Origin: Bacteroidota bacterium
GTDB lineage: Bacteria; Bacteroidota; Rhodothermia; Rhodothermales; UBA10348
Direction of reading: 5' to 3'
NCBI GenBank assembly: GCA_004356265.1
Contig: SMXK01000025.1
Coordinates: 1 to 19,704, forward strand
DNA length: 19,704 nt
Under the pieces are notes generated by a model. It searched no databases. It was not told the DNA's origin and saw only the letters and a list, made by a program, of their open reading frames with translations. A program made the position numbers and the translations under genes. Below are positions 8,773 through 16,060 of this stretch, one piece after another; positions within the stretch are counted from its first letter, which is position 1; each line of letters begins with the position of its first letter.

Positions 8773-8796
8773 CGAAGCCGCCGTTCTTGCTGCCCG

Positions 8797-10182
8797 CTAG
8801 AACTCATCATCGAGCGCGAATACAGGTTTCCTTGTCATCCAGCGCCCACGCGTAAAGTCGGGAAATGGCTGTGGCGCAGAACCCTCCGATATCGATCTCT
8901 CTGAGAGCGGAGTAATGGCGCTCCAGGCAGCCGCATCATAGGCGTCAAGCGGAGTATCAACACCCCTCTTGATAGACTCCACGAACGCATGGTCTACAAA
9001 AAAGTCCATGCCACCGTGCCCCGCACCCTGCGCAGTTTCTCCGTACTTTTTCCAGAGCGGATGATCGTACTGTTTCAGATATTCTTCGGCATCCTCCCAT
9101 TGATGCTCAGGGCTTTTCCCTTGCAGATAAATCGATTTATTGAGGTCCATCCATAATCCTTCCGTTCCCTGAACTCTGAATCCCAGAGAGTACGGCCGGG
9201 GGGAATTCGTGTCATGGCTAACAATAATAGACTCGCCCATCTGGGTCTCGATTACGGTTGTGATTACGTCACCAAGCTTAAACCGGACTGATGCATTCGG
9301 GTGATCTTCTCCAGCCTGATCAACAATGTACTTGTGTAATCCGCGAGCTTTTGAAGCCGTTGATGTCAGAGATAAGAAACGATTGCCCCGATTGATGTTA
9401 GCGTAGACACCGATCGGTCCGATTCCGTGCGTCGGATATAGGTCGCCATTTCTATAAACGGAGTGATCTGTCCTCCATTTGGCCTCTGAATAGGCGTTCT
9501 CGCCAAACTCGACACCCCCGCCATAAGGCTGAGAACCATTATTGAACTTGACGGCCCGGAGATCGTGCTGATAGCCACATTCCATGTGTAGTAACTCACC
9601 AAACATCTCGCGCCTGACCATATTCAGGATCGCCATCACGTCTCGGCGATAACACACATTTTCCAGGATCATACACGGAGATCCCGTTTCCTCGTACGTA
9701 TTTACAAGATCCCAACATTCTTCGATCGTGTTCGAAGCTGAAACTTCCACGCCAGCATATTTCCCTGCTTTCATGGTAGCCACCGACATGCGTGTGTGCC
9801 ACAGCCAGGGCGTCGCAATTATGACGCCGTCGATGTCGTCTCGCTCGAGTAATTTCTCAAAAGCGAACTCATCTCCCGTGTAAACGGCGGCATCCGAGGC
9901 ACCCGCCTTCTGAATCGTTTTCTGAGTCGCGGCGATGGCATCCGCGTCGATATCACAGATTGCCACCACGTTGCAATCGTTTCGTTTCAGAATTCGTCCG
10001 ACGTGACTGCGCCCGCGAAGACCGACCCCTATAAAACCGAGGTTTACCGACCGATCATCCACACCGCGCCTGATAAATGGTGCTTTTGTGGTGTTCGGCG
10101 CGGCCGAGGATTCCATGTTTCCGGCGACAGACGCACCTACACCCGCGAGTGCGCCAGTCTTGATAAAAAGTCTTCGGTCCAT
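8797..10182 (-). CDS. Gfo/Idh/MocA-family oxidoreductase of GH109 type (alpha-N-acetylgalactosaminidase-like), Tat-exported
   Basis: This 461-residue protein begins with a twin-arginine signal (M-D-R-R-L-F-I-K, then a hydrophobic Ala/Gly stretch), so export to the periplasm with bound cofactor is likely. The N-terminal Rossmann fold shows NLGFIGVGLRGR (47-58). GH109 enzymes use tightly bound NAD+ in a redox-assisted, net-neutral hydrolysis of alpha-linked GalNAc. Features matching that group are GYQHDLR (203-209), GDLYPTHGIGP (246-256), NINRGNRF, and AGHGGMDFFV near 387-396. An alternative ATG at 10218 would add 12 residues; the longer reading frame back to 10578 runs into the divergent symporter and is not used. 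Alpha-GalNAc activity is inferred from family motifs, and other alpha- or beta-glycosidase specificities occur in the wider family. It is divergent from a sodium:solute symporter. Confidence 0.85.
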   Translation of the reverse strand: MDRRLFIKTGALAGVGASVAGNMESSAAPNTTKAPFIRRGVDDRSVNLGFIGVGLRGRSHVGRILKRNDCNVVAICDIDADAIAATQKTIQKAGASDAAVYTGDEFAFEKLLERDDIDGVIIATPWLWHTRMSVATMKAGKYAGVEVSASNTIEECWDLVNTYEETGSPCMILENVCYRRDVMAILNMVRREMFGELLHMECGYQHDLRAVKFNNGSQPYGGGVEFGENAYSEAKWRTDHSVYRNGDLYPTHGIGPIGVYANINRGNRFLSLTSTASKARGLHKYIVDQAGEDHPNASVRFKLGDVITTVIETQMGESIIVSHDTNSPRPYSLGFRVQGTEGLWMDLNKSIYLQGKSPEHQWEDAEEYLKQYDHPLWKKYGETAQGAGHGGMDFFVDHAFVESIKRGVDTPLDAYDAAAWSAITPLSERSISEGSAPQPFPDFTRGRWMTRKPVFALDDEF

Positions 10183-10218
10183 ATTCCTACGGGTCTTGTT
10201 GGGTGACGAGGACTCCAT

Positions 10219-10315
10219 AATAAGGCAGAATGAATGTCGGATACATACTTCAAACGTGCGCAATTCGAATGAGTTAATTACCTTCCACTGTTCATCCTCA
10301 CGACTCCCGCCGGCA
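10219..10315. promoter_or_regulatory. Divergent promoter region between GH109-like gene and symporter
   Basis: About 100-130 bases separate the two divergent starts and must hold both promoters. I see only a short palindrome, ATTCGAAT at 10263-10270, and no convincing promoter boxes. The arrangement would allow one regulator to control both the glycosidase-like gene and the transporter. Confidence 0.35.
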
Positions 10316-12073
10316 ATGCAGCTATCAACGTTTGACTGGGCCATTATGGCCGCTTTTTTTCTTTTCTCGCTTACTGTCGGAATTGTCGTATCCCGGAGCG
10401 CAGGTAAAAGTTTTAAATCGTTTTTCCTGAGTGGACGATCGATGCCCTGGTGGATGCTGGGCATCTCGATGGTGGCGACAACCTTTTCGACAGACACACC
10501 AAACCTCGTCACCGACATTGTTCGCAACAACGGCGTATCGGGAAACTGGATCTGGTGGTCGTTCCTTCTGACGGGCATGTTAACCGTCTTTTTATACGCC
10601 CGGTTATGGAGGCGATCTGGTGTTTTGACTGACGTTGAGTTTTACGAATTACGCTACTCGGGAAAGATGGCTGCATTTCTGAGGGGCTTCCGAGCCGTGT
10701 ATCTGGGAATCCTGTTCAACATCATTATCATGGCAAGCGTGACGCTGGCAGCGATCAAAATCGGTGCTGTCATGATGGATTGGACACCGATCCAGACTGT
10801 TATAATTTCCGCCTCTATCACGATGGTATACAGTGCCTTGGGGGGCTTGCGCGGCGTGATCCTGACCGACCTCGTGCAATTTGCAATTGCCATGGTCGGA
10901 TCGATCTGGGCGACCGTTTACATCTTGAATCTGCCTGAGATTGGCGGATTGTCGGCTCTGTTAGAGCACGAAAATGTAGTGGGCTCTTTGTCGTTTTTTC
11001 CCTCGTTTGATACCGTATCACTGGACGTATTAGTGCCCGTCTTTTTGATCCCGCTGGCTGTGCAATGGTGGGCCGCCTACTACCCGGGCGCCGAGCCAGG
11101 CGGCGGCGGATACATTGTTCAGCGCATGCTCGCGGCAAAAACGGAAAAAGATGCGGCTGGCGCAACGCTCCTCTTTAACGGACTTCATTATGCACTTCGA
11201 CCCTGGCCCTGGATATTAATCGCGTTGGCCTCGCTCATTATTTTCCCCGATCTCGACTCGATTGCCGAACGCTTTCCATCAGTACCGGATTCGAAACTGG
11301 GACATGACCTTGCCTACCCCGCGATGTTGACCTTCTTACCGTCGGGTTTGCTCGGACTTGTTGTTACGTCGCTCGCCGCGGCCTACATGTCCACGATGTC
11401 GACGCAGGTCAACTGGGGTTCATCCATCATTGTGAACGATTTATATCACCGGTTTATTAAACCCGATGCCACAGAGGAGCAACAGGTATGGGCCGGCCGG
11501 TGGGCTACGGTCGGCCTGATGCTCGTTGCTTGTACACTCGCATTATTTCTGGAGAATGCCCTTCAGGTATTTAACTTAGTGTTACAGATCGGTGCAGGAA
11601 CCGGACTGATATTTATTCTGAGATGGTTCTGGTGGCGCGTCAACGCCGAGTCGGAGCTCACAGCAATGATTGTGTCGTTTGTGGTGGCCGTGGTATTGCA
11701 GTTCAACGGAGGATTCGGCCTCGAAACCTGGGAGCAATTACTTGTTGGCGTAGGAATCACGACGGTTTCCTGGGTTTCCGTAGCGATGTGGGGACCACGC
11801 ACTGACCGAGAAGTTTTAGAGTCTTTCTGTGAAAAAATTAATCCCGGGGGGCCCGGGTGGCACGATTATGACGCTGGCGTTACCGGCCCTGGCTCAGACA
11901 TACCGACGGGCCTGCTCGCGGCGTTTTCAGGGACCATTGGAATATTCGGGATTTTATTTGCTACCGGATATTTCCTGTATGGGCAGACACTCACAGCGGT
12001 AATCATGTGCTCGGTAGCGTTTGTGTCGCTGTTCTGGCTCAGCCGACTCTGGTCAAAACTTAGGCTGCAGTAA
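10316..12073 (+). CDS. Sodium:solute symporter (SSS family)
   Basis: This 585-residue polytopic inner-membrane protein uses the Na+ gradient to import a small solute. The N-terminus has the typical FDWAIMAAFFLFSLTVGIVV helix, followed by FFLSGRSMPWWMLGISMVATTFSTDTPN, which carries the first Na+-site helix of the LeuT-like fold (landmark at about 42-70). SALGGLRGVILTDLVQF near 165-181 is a conserved SSS motif, and AAAYMSTMSTQVNWG, near 365, corresponds to the second Na+-site helix. I count roughly 13-14 membrane segments. ATG at 10316 is chosen because the reading frame further upstream overlaps the divergent gene and has no family resemblance. The substrate is not evident. Its position next to the GH109-like gene suggests a sugar or amino sugar released outside the cytoplasm. 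The last 21 bases overlap the convergent GHMP kinase gene. Confidence 0.9.
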   Translation: MQLSTFDWAIMAAFFLFSLTVGIVVSRSAGKSFKSFFLSGRSMPWWMLGISMVATTFSTDTPNLVTDIVRNNGVSGNWIWWSFLLTGMLTVFLYARLWRRSGVLTDVEFYELRYSGKMAAFLRGFRAVYLGILFNIIIMASVTLAAIKIGAVMMDWTPIQTVIISASITMVYSALGGLRGVILTDLVQFAIAMVGSIWATVYILNLPEIGGLSALLEHENVVGSLSFFPSFDTVSLDVLVPVFLIPLAVQWWAAYYPGAEPGGGGYIVQRMLAAKTEKDAAGATLLFNGLHYALRPWPWILIALASLIIFPDLDSIAERFPSVPDSKLGHDLAYPAMLTFLPSGLLGLVVTSLAAAYMSTMSTQVNWGSSIIVNDLYHRFIKPDATEEQQVWAGRWATVGLMLVACTLALFLENALQVFNLVLQIGAGTGLIFILRWFWWRVNAESELTAMIVSFVVAVVLQFNGGFGLETWEQLLVGVGITTVSWVSVAMWGPRTDREVLESFCEKINPGGPGWHDYDAGVTGPGSDIPTGLLAAFSGTIGIFGILFATGYFLYGQTLTAVIMCSVAFVSLFWLSRLWSKLRLQ

Positions 12074-13480
12074 TAACGTGTCGGCCGCGGATCCCATTAC
12101 AAAGGCACCAGGACCTGTCGGATCCACGAAAAACCTGGCATGCCGGATGCGATCAGGAAACGACTGTCCATAGTCGGCCATCCACTCGCGCATGATCCGG
12201 TCCGCGTCCTGGCGCGGTGCCAGGGCCCAGACGGATCCTCCGAATCCAGCACCAAAAGCGGAAGATGCCAGTACACCCAGTTTTCGTGCGCTTTTTGCCA
12301 GAAATCGTGTTTCCGGCACGAGATTTCCAAGCAATGAATCGGTCAATTCTTGGGATCGATCGACTTCCAGACCAAACTGCTCGACATTTCCCGTTCTGAG
12401 CGCTTGAATCGCTGAAGGAATAATAGACTCTGTTTCCTCATAAAAGTGCCTCATTCGTCGGGTAAGAGCTTTGGCTTGACTCAACTCCACGTCTGTCATC
12501 ACTTCGCGAAACTGACCCAAGGAAAAACCGGAATCTGAAACCAGATCTCCCAGTGTTTCGAATCTCGTTCCCGTCGCCTGATTCCATCGACTCAAGCTTT
12601 CCGTGGCCAGCGCCACCGCGTTGTTATACAGCTCCCTGGCACCCTGGGATTTCCGGGCCCGGACTCCACTGGATCCAATAATGAAAACCGAATCGTCGGG
12701 CAGAGCCACCGATCCCAATCTTCGCAAAGGCCTGTACCCGAAGTAGCCCAGCTTTCCCATTTCAGAAAATAATACAGCCGTATGATCTTGGGCGCCTCCT
12801 TGTGTTCCTACCCCTGCGCGCCCCACGAGACCCTTGAAATCATATCCGTTTTCCACACTGCCCAGATAGTCAGCCAGATCGGCGCCAGTCAACAGATGTT
12901 CGGCGAATCCCGGGGTCAACTCAGGTTCGGCCAATGCGGCCATACACAGGTAGATTCCTACAATGAGTGCACTCGAACTGCTCATTCCGGACGCCCGGGG
13001 AATGGTGTTCGAAAACGCCAGCGAAATGCCTTTATCCGGACTCTTAAAGTTGACTACAAACCGCTCAACCACGGATGCAGGATACGACAACCAGCTGGAC
13101 CGAACTGTGTCCTGTGTATTTTCATACGGGAGAAAATCACTTGATGATAACACCATGTCCTGCATACGGACACCTGGCTCGTCAGAAACGACTGCAACGA
13201 ATACAAATGAATGATTCACGGCACACGTCAGACTCGACCCACCCGCATAATCGGTATGTTTGCCGAGTACCTCAATCCGACCAGGAGCGTATACGACGAC
13301 CGCCCTGGAATCGTCCGTGACACCAGGGCTGTTCAGGCTTGATACGAGACCGGCGAGTTCGGTGATCCGCGAGACAATACCCGGAACCTGAGACGCTCTC
13401 TGATCACGTTCAACAATCTCCCTCACAACAGTTGTGTTGCTCAGAGAAGCCAGATCCAGGTGATCAAAATATCCAGTCAT
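12053..13480 (-). CDS. Galactokinase-family GHMP kinase
   Basis: This 475-residue protein carries all three GHMP signatures. Motif 1 is APGRIEVLGKHTDYAGG (65-81), motif 2, the ATP loop, is PRASGMSSSSAL (161-172), and motif 3 is GAGFGG (410-415). GGAQDH gives Asp232 at the catalytic-base position of galactokinases. In classical GalK motif 1 reads G-E-H-T-D-Y, and that Glu contacts the sugar; here it is Lys74, and the usual Asn/Gly after Tyr is Ala. It is also longer than the usual 380-400 residues, mainly through an N-terminal extension of some 55 residues. Galactose remains the default guess, but another hexose or N-acetylhexosamine is possible. The start follows the MATE stop by one base (TAA-T-ATG), which indicates translational coupling. 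The long upstream frame to 13588 lies inside the MATE gene and is rejected. Confidence 0.8.
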   Translation of the reverse strand: MTGYFDHLDLASLSNTTVVREIVERDQRASQVPGIVSRITELAGLVSSLNSPGVTDDSRAVVVYAPGRIEVLGKHTDYAGGSSLTCAVNHSFVFVAVVSDEPGVRMQDMVLSSSDFLPYENTQDTVRSSWLSYPASVVERFVVNFKSPDKGISLAFSNTIPRASGMSSSSALIVGIYLCMAALAEPELTPGFAEHLLTGADLADYLGSVENGYDFKGLVGRAGVGTQGGAQDHTAVLFSEMGKLGYFGYRPLRRLGSVALPDDSVFIIGSSGVRARKSQGARELYNNAVALATESLSRWNQATGTRFETLGDLVSDSGFSLGQFREVMTDVELSQAKALTRRMRHFYEETESIIPSAIQALRTGNVEQFGLEVDRSQELTDSLLGNLVPETRFLAKSARKLGVLASSAFGAGFGGSVWALAPRQDADRIMREWMADYGQSFPDRIRHARFFVDPTGPGAFVMGSAADTLLLQPKF

Positions 13481-13481
13481 A

Positions 13482-14948
13482 TTAAACCGAAATCGTTCTC
13501 CACTTACCTCGTTTAAACAAGATATACGCCAGAATTCCGAGGACCGCCTGCGCGATGGCCATGGCAGCGAAAATTCCTTTCTCACCATACCCGAGAGGCC
13601 ATGCCAGCAGCCACGCCAGAGGAAGTTGGATGAGCCAGTATGCGAACAGGTTTATCCACGTCGGAGTGCGTGTGTCTCCTGCACCGTTAAACGACTGTAC
13701 CGTCACCATTCCAACAGCCCACAACGGAAAAGTTACACTCATAAATCGGATCGCACTCACGCCCACCGAAATTACGTCCGGGTCGGATGCGAAAATTCCC
13801 AGAAGTGGAGCAGCGAAGATCCAGAAAAGAATCCCTACAAATGTCAGGAAAATAATATCCACAAGCGTGCACAGTTTAACTGCTGTCTCTGCTCGATCGG
13901 GATCACGTGCGCCTAGGCTTTGACCGACCATCGCCGCCGCAGCGTTCGAAACTCCCCACGATGGAAGTAACACAAATAAAATGATACGAATGGCTATAGT
14001 ATATCCGGCCATGGAGGCGCTTCCGAATACGGCTATCATTCTCATGATCGCCATCCAGGATGCGGTGCCCACTAAATATTGCACGACCCCGGGCCATGCG
14101 ATATTCACGAGTCGGGCCATCAAGGCTGAGTCGTACAGGAAATGTCTTGCGCGTATTACCAGACGCGATTTTCCTGATCGCAACATTTGAATCTGGTATA
14201 TCACCCCTATCGTCCGGCCGATTGTGGTGGCAATCGCCGCGCCTTCAACCCCCATAGCCGGAATTGGCCCGAGTCCGAAAATAAGAATCGGATCCAGAAT
14301 GATATTAATGGTATTGGCGAGCACAAGAGCCTTCATAGCGAGCCCGGGATCACCCGCACCCCTGAATACCGCATTAAACGTGAAGAGCAGAATGATCGTG
14401 ATATTGCCGCCAATTAGAATAGCGGTATACCCGGAACCGATATCAATTACAGATTGACCTGCTCCCATCAACACCAACAGATCGGAGGCGAATAAAATTG
14501 CGAGCAGGCCGATGGGTACCGACGTTGCCAGGCATGCGAGAACAACCTGACCGGTAGCCCTGGCTGCTCCCTCAAGGTCGTTCTCGCCAATTCGGCGCGC
14601 CACCATGGCAGACGCCGCCATCGCAAACCCCAATCCAACCGCAAAAATGAGGATAATCAGGGATGCCGTCAGCCCGACGGCGGCAACCGCGTCAGCGCCG
14701 AGCTTCCCGACGAAGAAAATATCCACGACCTCAAACACCGATTGCATCGACATCTCGATTACCATCGGGACAGACAGCACAATAATGGCTCTCCAGATCG
14801 AGCCTTTTGTGTAGTCCTGCCGAACTCCTTTCAGCCCATCCAGGATGGCGGTTCCCAGAGACCGCTCCTGTGCTGAATCAATAGAATCGCTGATGCTGGG
14901 CTCCGGCTTATCGAAAGTTGATGATGCCACGCTCAAAAGCGCGAACAT
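13482..14948 (-). CDS. MATE-family efflux transporter (multi antimicrobial extrusion)
   Basis: This 488-residue inner-membrane protein has about 12 hydrophobic helices in two halves. Family features are the first helix with VLSVPMVIEMSMQSVFEVVDIFFVG (landmark at about 58-82) and the repeated V-x-F-N-G-A-G-D-T-R-T-P / FNAVFRGAGDPG motifs that mark equivalent helices of the two halves. A roughly 50-residue hydrophilic N-terminus precedes helix 1, somewhat longer than usual. ATG at 14948 is preferred over a TTG just before it. MATE proteins export cationic drugs, dyes or metabolites in exchange for Na+ or H+; the substrate cannot be predicted. It is the first gene of a two-gene unit with the GHMP kinase and is divergent from nuoJ. 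Confidence 0.92.
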   Translation of the reverse strand: MFALLSVASSTFDKPEPSISDSIDSAQERSLGTAILDGLKGVRQDYTKGSIWRAIIVLSVPMVIEMSMQSVFEVVDIFFVGKLGADAVAAVGLTASLIILIFAVGLGFAMAASAMVARRIGENDLEGAARATGQVVLACLATSVPIGLLAILFASDLLVLMGAGQSVIDIGSGYTAILIGGNITIILLFTFNAVFRGAGDPGLAMKALVLANTINIILDPILIFGLGPIPAMGVEGAAIATTIGRTIGVIYQIQMLRSGKSRLVIRARHFLYDSALMARLVNIAWPGVVQYLVGTASWMAIMRMIAVFGSASMAGYTIAIRIILFVLLPSWGVSNAAAAMVGQSLGARDPDRAETAVKLCTLVDIIFLTFVGILFWIFAAPLLGIFASDPDVISVGVSAIRFMSVTFPLWAVGMVTVQSFNGAGDTRTPTWINLFAYWLIQLPLAWLLAWPLGYGEKGIFAAMAIAQAVLGILAYILFKRGKWRTISV

Positions 14949-14982
14949 CAAATATAGATCAGGTCGGGCTGATTAGCCGACC
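14949..14982 (-). promoter_or_regulatory. TAnnTTTG box and inverted repeat immediately upstream of the MATE gene
   Basis: On the - strand TATATTTG (14956 to 14949) fits the Bacteroidota -7 consensus TAnnTTTG exactly and abuts the annotated ATG. Just upstream is an inverted repeat with arms GGTCGG (14962-14967) and CCGACC (14977-14982), extendable with one bulge to a hairpin with a GATT loop. The repeat would lie across the spacer/-33 zone, a usual place for a repressor. No clear -33 TTG is present. If the box is real, the transcript would start inside or just after the annotated start, implying a leaderless message or a start a few codons downstream (GTG at codon 7). Confidence 0.3.
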
Positions 14983-15172
14983 CGAATCTGATTTGCATTT
15001 CACGCTCCTCGTGCCCCGAAGCCAACAGTCTTGTTACGATTCGAAGAATCTCACCCTTTTTGCCTGATCTTTCCTTGCCGCATGCACCTCCAGTGTCTAA
15101 TTTGCGCGGCGATCAACTGACCCGGGAGCCGATTCTTAGTAGCTCCTTTCTCACGCCCCACGTTTCACCCGG
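14983..15172. promoter_or_regulatory. Remaining intergenic region upstream of the nuoJ operon
   Basis: No coding sequence was found here. A possible nuo promoter on the + strand has TTG at 15075-15077, a 20-base spacer, and TAATTTG at 15098-15104, close to the Bacteroidota -33/-7 pattern but lacking one base of the -7 box. A small inverted repeat, GATTC-GAA-GAATC, lies at 15038-15050, followed shortly by a T-rich run. Both are weak signals. Confidence 0.25.
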
Positions 15173-15679
15173 ATGGCTGCTCAAATATTGTTCTTTGCGC
15201 TCGCGATTACTTCAATCGCGGCTGGTATCGGCATGTTATGGTCCCGAAGCCCCATCAATAGCGCTCTTTGGCTTGTATTGAACCTGTTTTGCATAGCCGG
15301 TTTGTACCTCACGATGAACGCCCAATTCATTGCGGTTGTGCAAATTCTGGTTTATGCCGGCGCCATTATGGTGCTGTTCCTGTTCGTGATTATGCTATTG
15401 AATTTGTCGGAAATGCCGTCGATTACTCGATTGACAGTATCCAGATTCTTCGGATTCGGACTCGGCATGGCCGTCCTGGCTCTTCTATCCTATTCCATTG
15501 CTTCGGGTCTGGACGTACTCCCTGAAGTTATTTCCCCTGAGTACGCGGATACCGGATCGGTCGAGACGCTGGCTTCGGAGCTGTTCACCCGTTACGCGCT
15601 TCCGTTTGAAGTAATCGGCATTCTGCTATTGGCTGCGACCATCGGAGCTGTCATCATCGCCAAGAAAAAACCGGTTTAG
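15173..15679 (+). CDS. nuoJ: NADH-quinone oxidoreductase subunit J
   Basis: This 168-residue membrane subunit of respiratory complex I sits in the membrane arm beside NuoK, NuoA and NuoH. Five hydrophobic helices are visible. The conserved third helix QILVYAGAIMVLFLFVIML (57-75) includes the Tyr and Gly of the pi-bulge helix that helps couple quinone reduction to proton pumping. The ending on a short Lys-rich tail (AKKKPV) is normal. It is the first gene of the local operon; the preceding nuoA-I genes are absent, and the gene upstream is a divergent transporter. NuoK begins 13 bases after its stop. Confidence 0.96.
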   Translation: MAAQILFFALAITSIAAGIGMLWSRSPINSALWLVLNLFCIAGLYLTMNAQFIAVVQILVYAGAIMVLFLFVIMLLNLSEMPSITRLTVSRFFGFGLGMAVLALLSYSIASGLDVLPEVISPEYADTGSVETLASELFTRYALPFEVIGILLLAATIGAVIIAKKKPV

Positions 15680-15692
15680 ACCTGCCACTTTT

Positions 15693-15998
15693 ATGGAAAT
15701 GACCCTGAACTGGTATTTGACCCTCAGCGCCGTGTTATTCACGATGGGTACGTTTGGTGTTCTTTTCAGAAGAAACGTCATCGTGATTATGATGTCTGTC
15801 GAGCTCATGTTAAATGCCGTAAATCTGACACTGGTAGCGCTCAGCCAGGCGTTCGGCGATCCATCAGGTCAAATCTTGGTTTTTTTCGTTATCGCGGTCG
15901 CGGCCGCCGAAGCAGCTGTTGGGTTGGCACTGGTAATTGCCATTTTCAGGGGACGGATGACGATTGACGTCTCGAAAATCAAACTATTCAGATACTGA
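15693..15998 (+). CDS. nuoK: NADH-quinone oxidoreductase subunit K
   Basis: This 101-residue, three-helix membrane subunit of complex I is homologous to MrpC and ND4L. The two membrane glutamates essential for proton transfer are present: one in MSVELMLNAVNL (Glu37) and one in AAAEAAVGLAL (Glu73). Length and hydrophobic profile match the family exactly. ATG at 15693 is used; a second ATG two codons later is also possible. It lies between nuoJ and nuoL, with an unusually long 62-base gap before nuoL that contains a perfect palindrome. Confidence 0.96.
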   Translation: MEMTLNWYLTLSAVLFTMGTFGVLFRRNVIVIMMSVELMLNAVNLTLVALSQAFGDPSGQILVFFVIAVAAAEAAVGLALVIAIFRGRMTIDVSKIKLFRY

Positions 15999-16027
15999 AC
16001 ACCAGTTTTTCTACACCGACACCCACT

Positions 16028-16039
16028 TTACACGTGTAA
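16028..16039. repeat. Perfect 12-bp palindrome in the nuoK-nuoL gap
   Basis: TTACACGTGTAA is a perfect inverted repeat centred on CACGTG, 22 bases before the nuoL start. It is the only noteworthy element in the 62-base nuoK-nuoL spacer (15999-16060). It could be an operator, an RNA hairpin that tunes nuoL translation or processing, or chance. Confidence 0.4.
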
Positions 16040-16060
16040 TCCCGGGCTTCTGAAAACGGA

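Noticed and set aside
10088..10315. N-terminal extension of the symporter
   Set aside because: It is antisense to the GH109-like N-terminus and non-hydrophobic; the typical first SSS helix begins at the ATG at 10316.
10183..10578. N-terminal extension of the GH109-like protein by up to 132 residues
   Set aside because: It overlaps the start of the divergent symporter gene and precedes a clear twin-arginine signal that should be at the N-terminus; only the 12-residue extension from 10218 remains possible.
12782..13144. 120-codon + strand frame inside the GHMP kinase
   Set aside because: It is antisense to conserved GHMP kinase sequence; no recognisable product.
13481..13588. N-terminal extension of the GHMP kinase
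   Set aside because: It lies inside the 3' end of the MATE gene, in another frame, and has no family resemblance.
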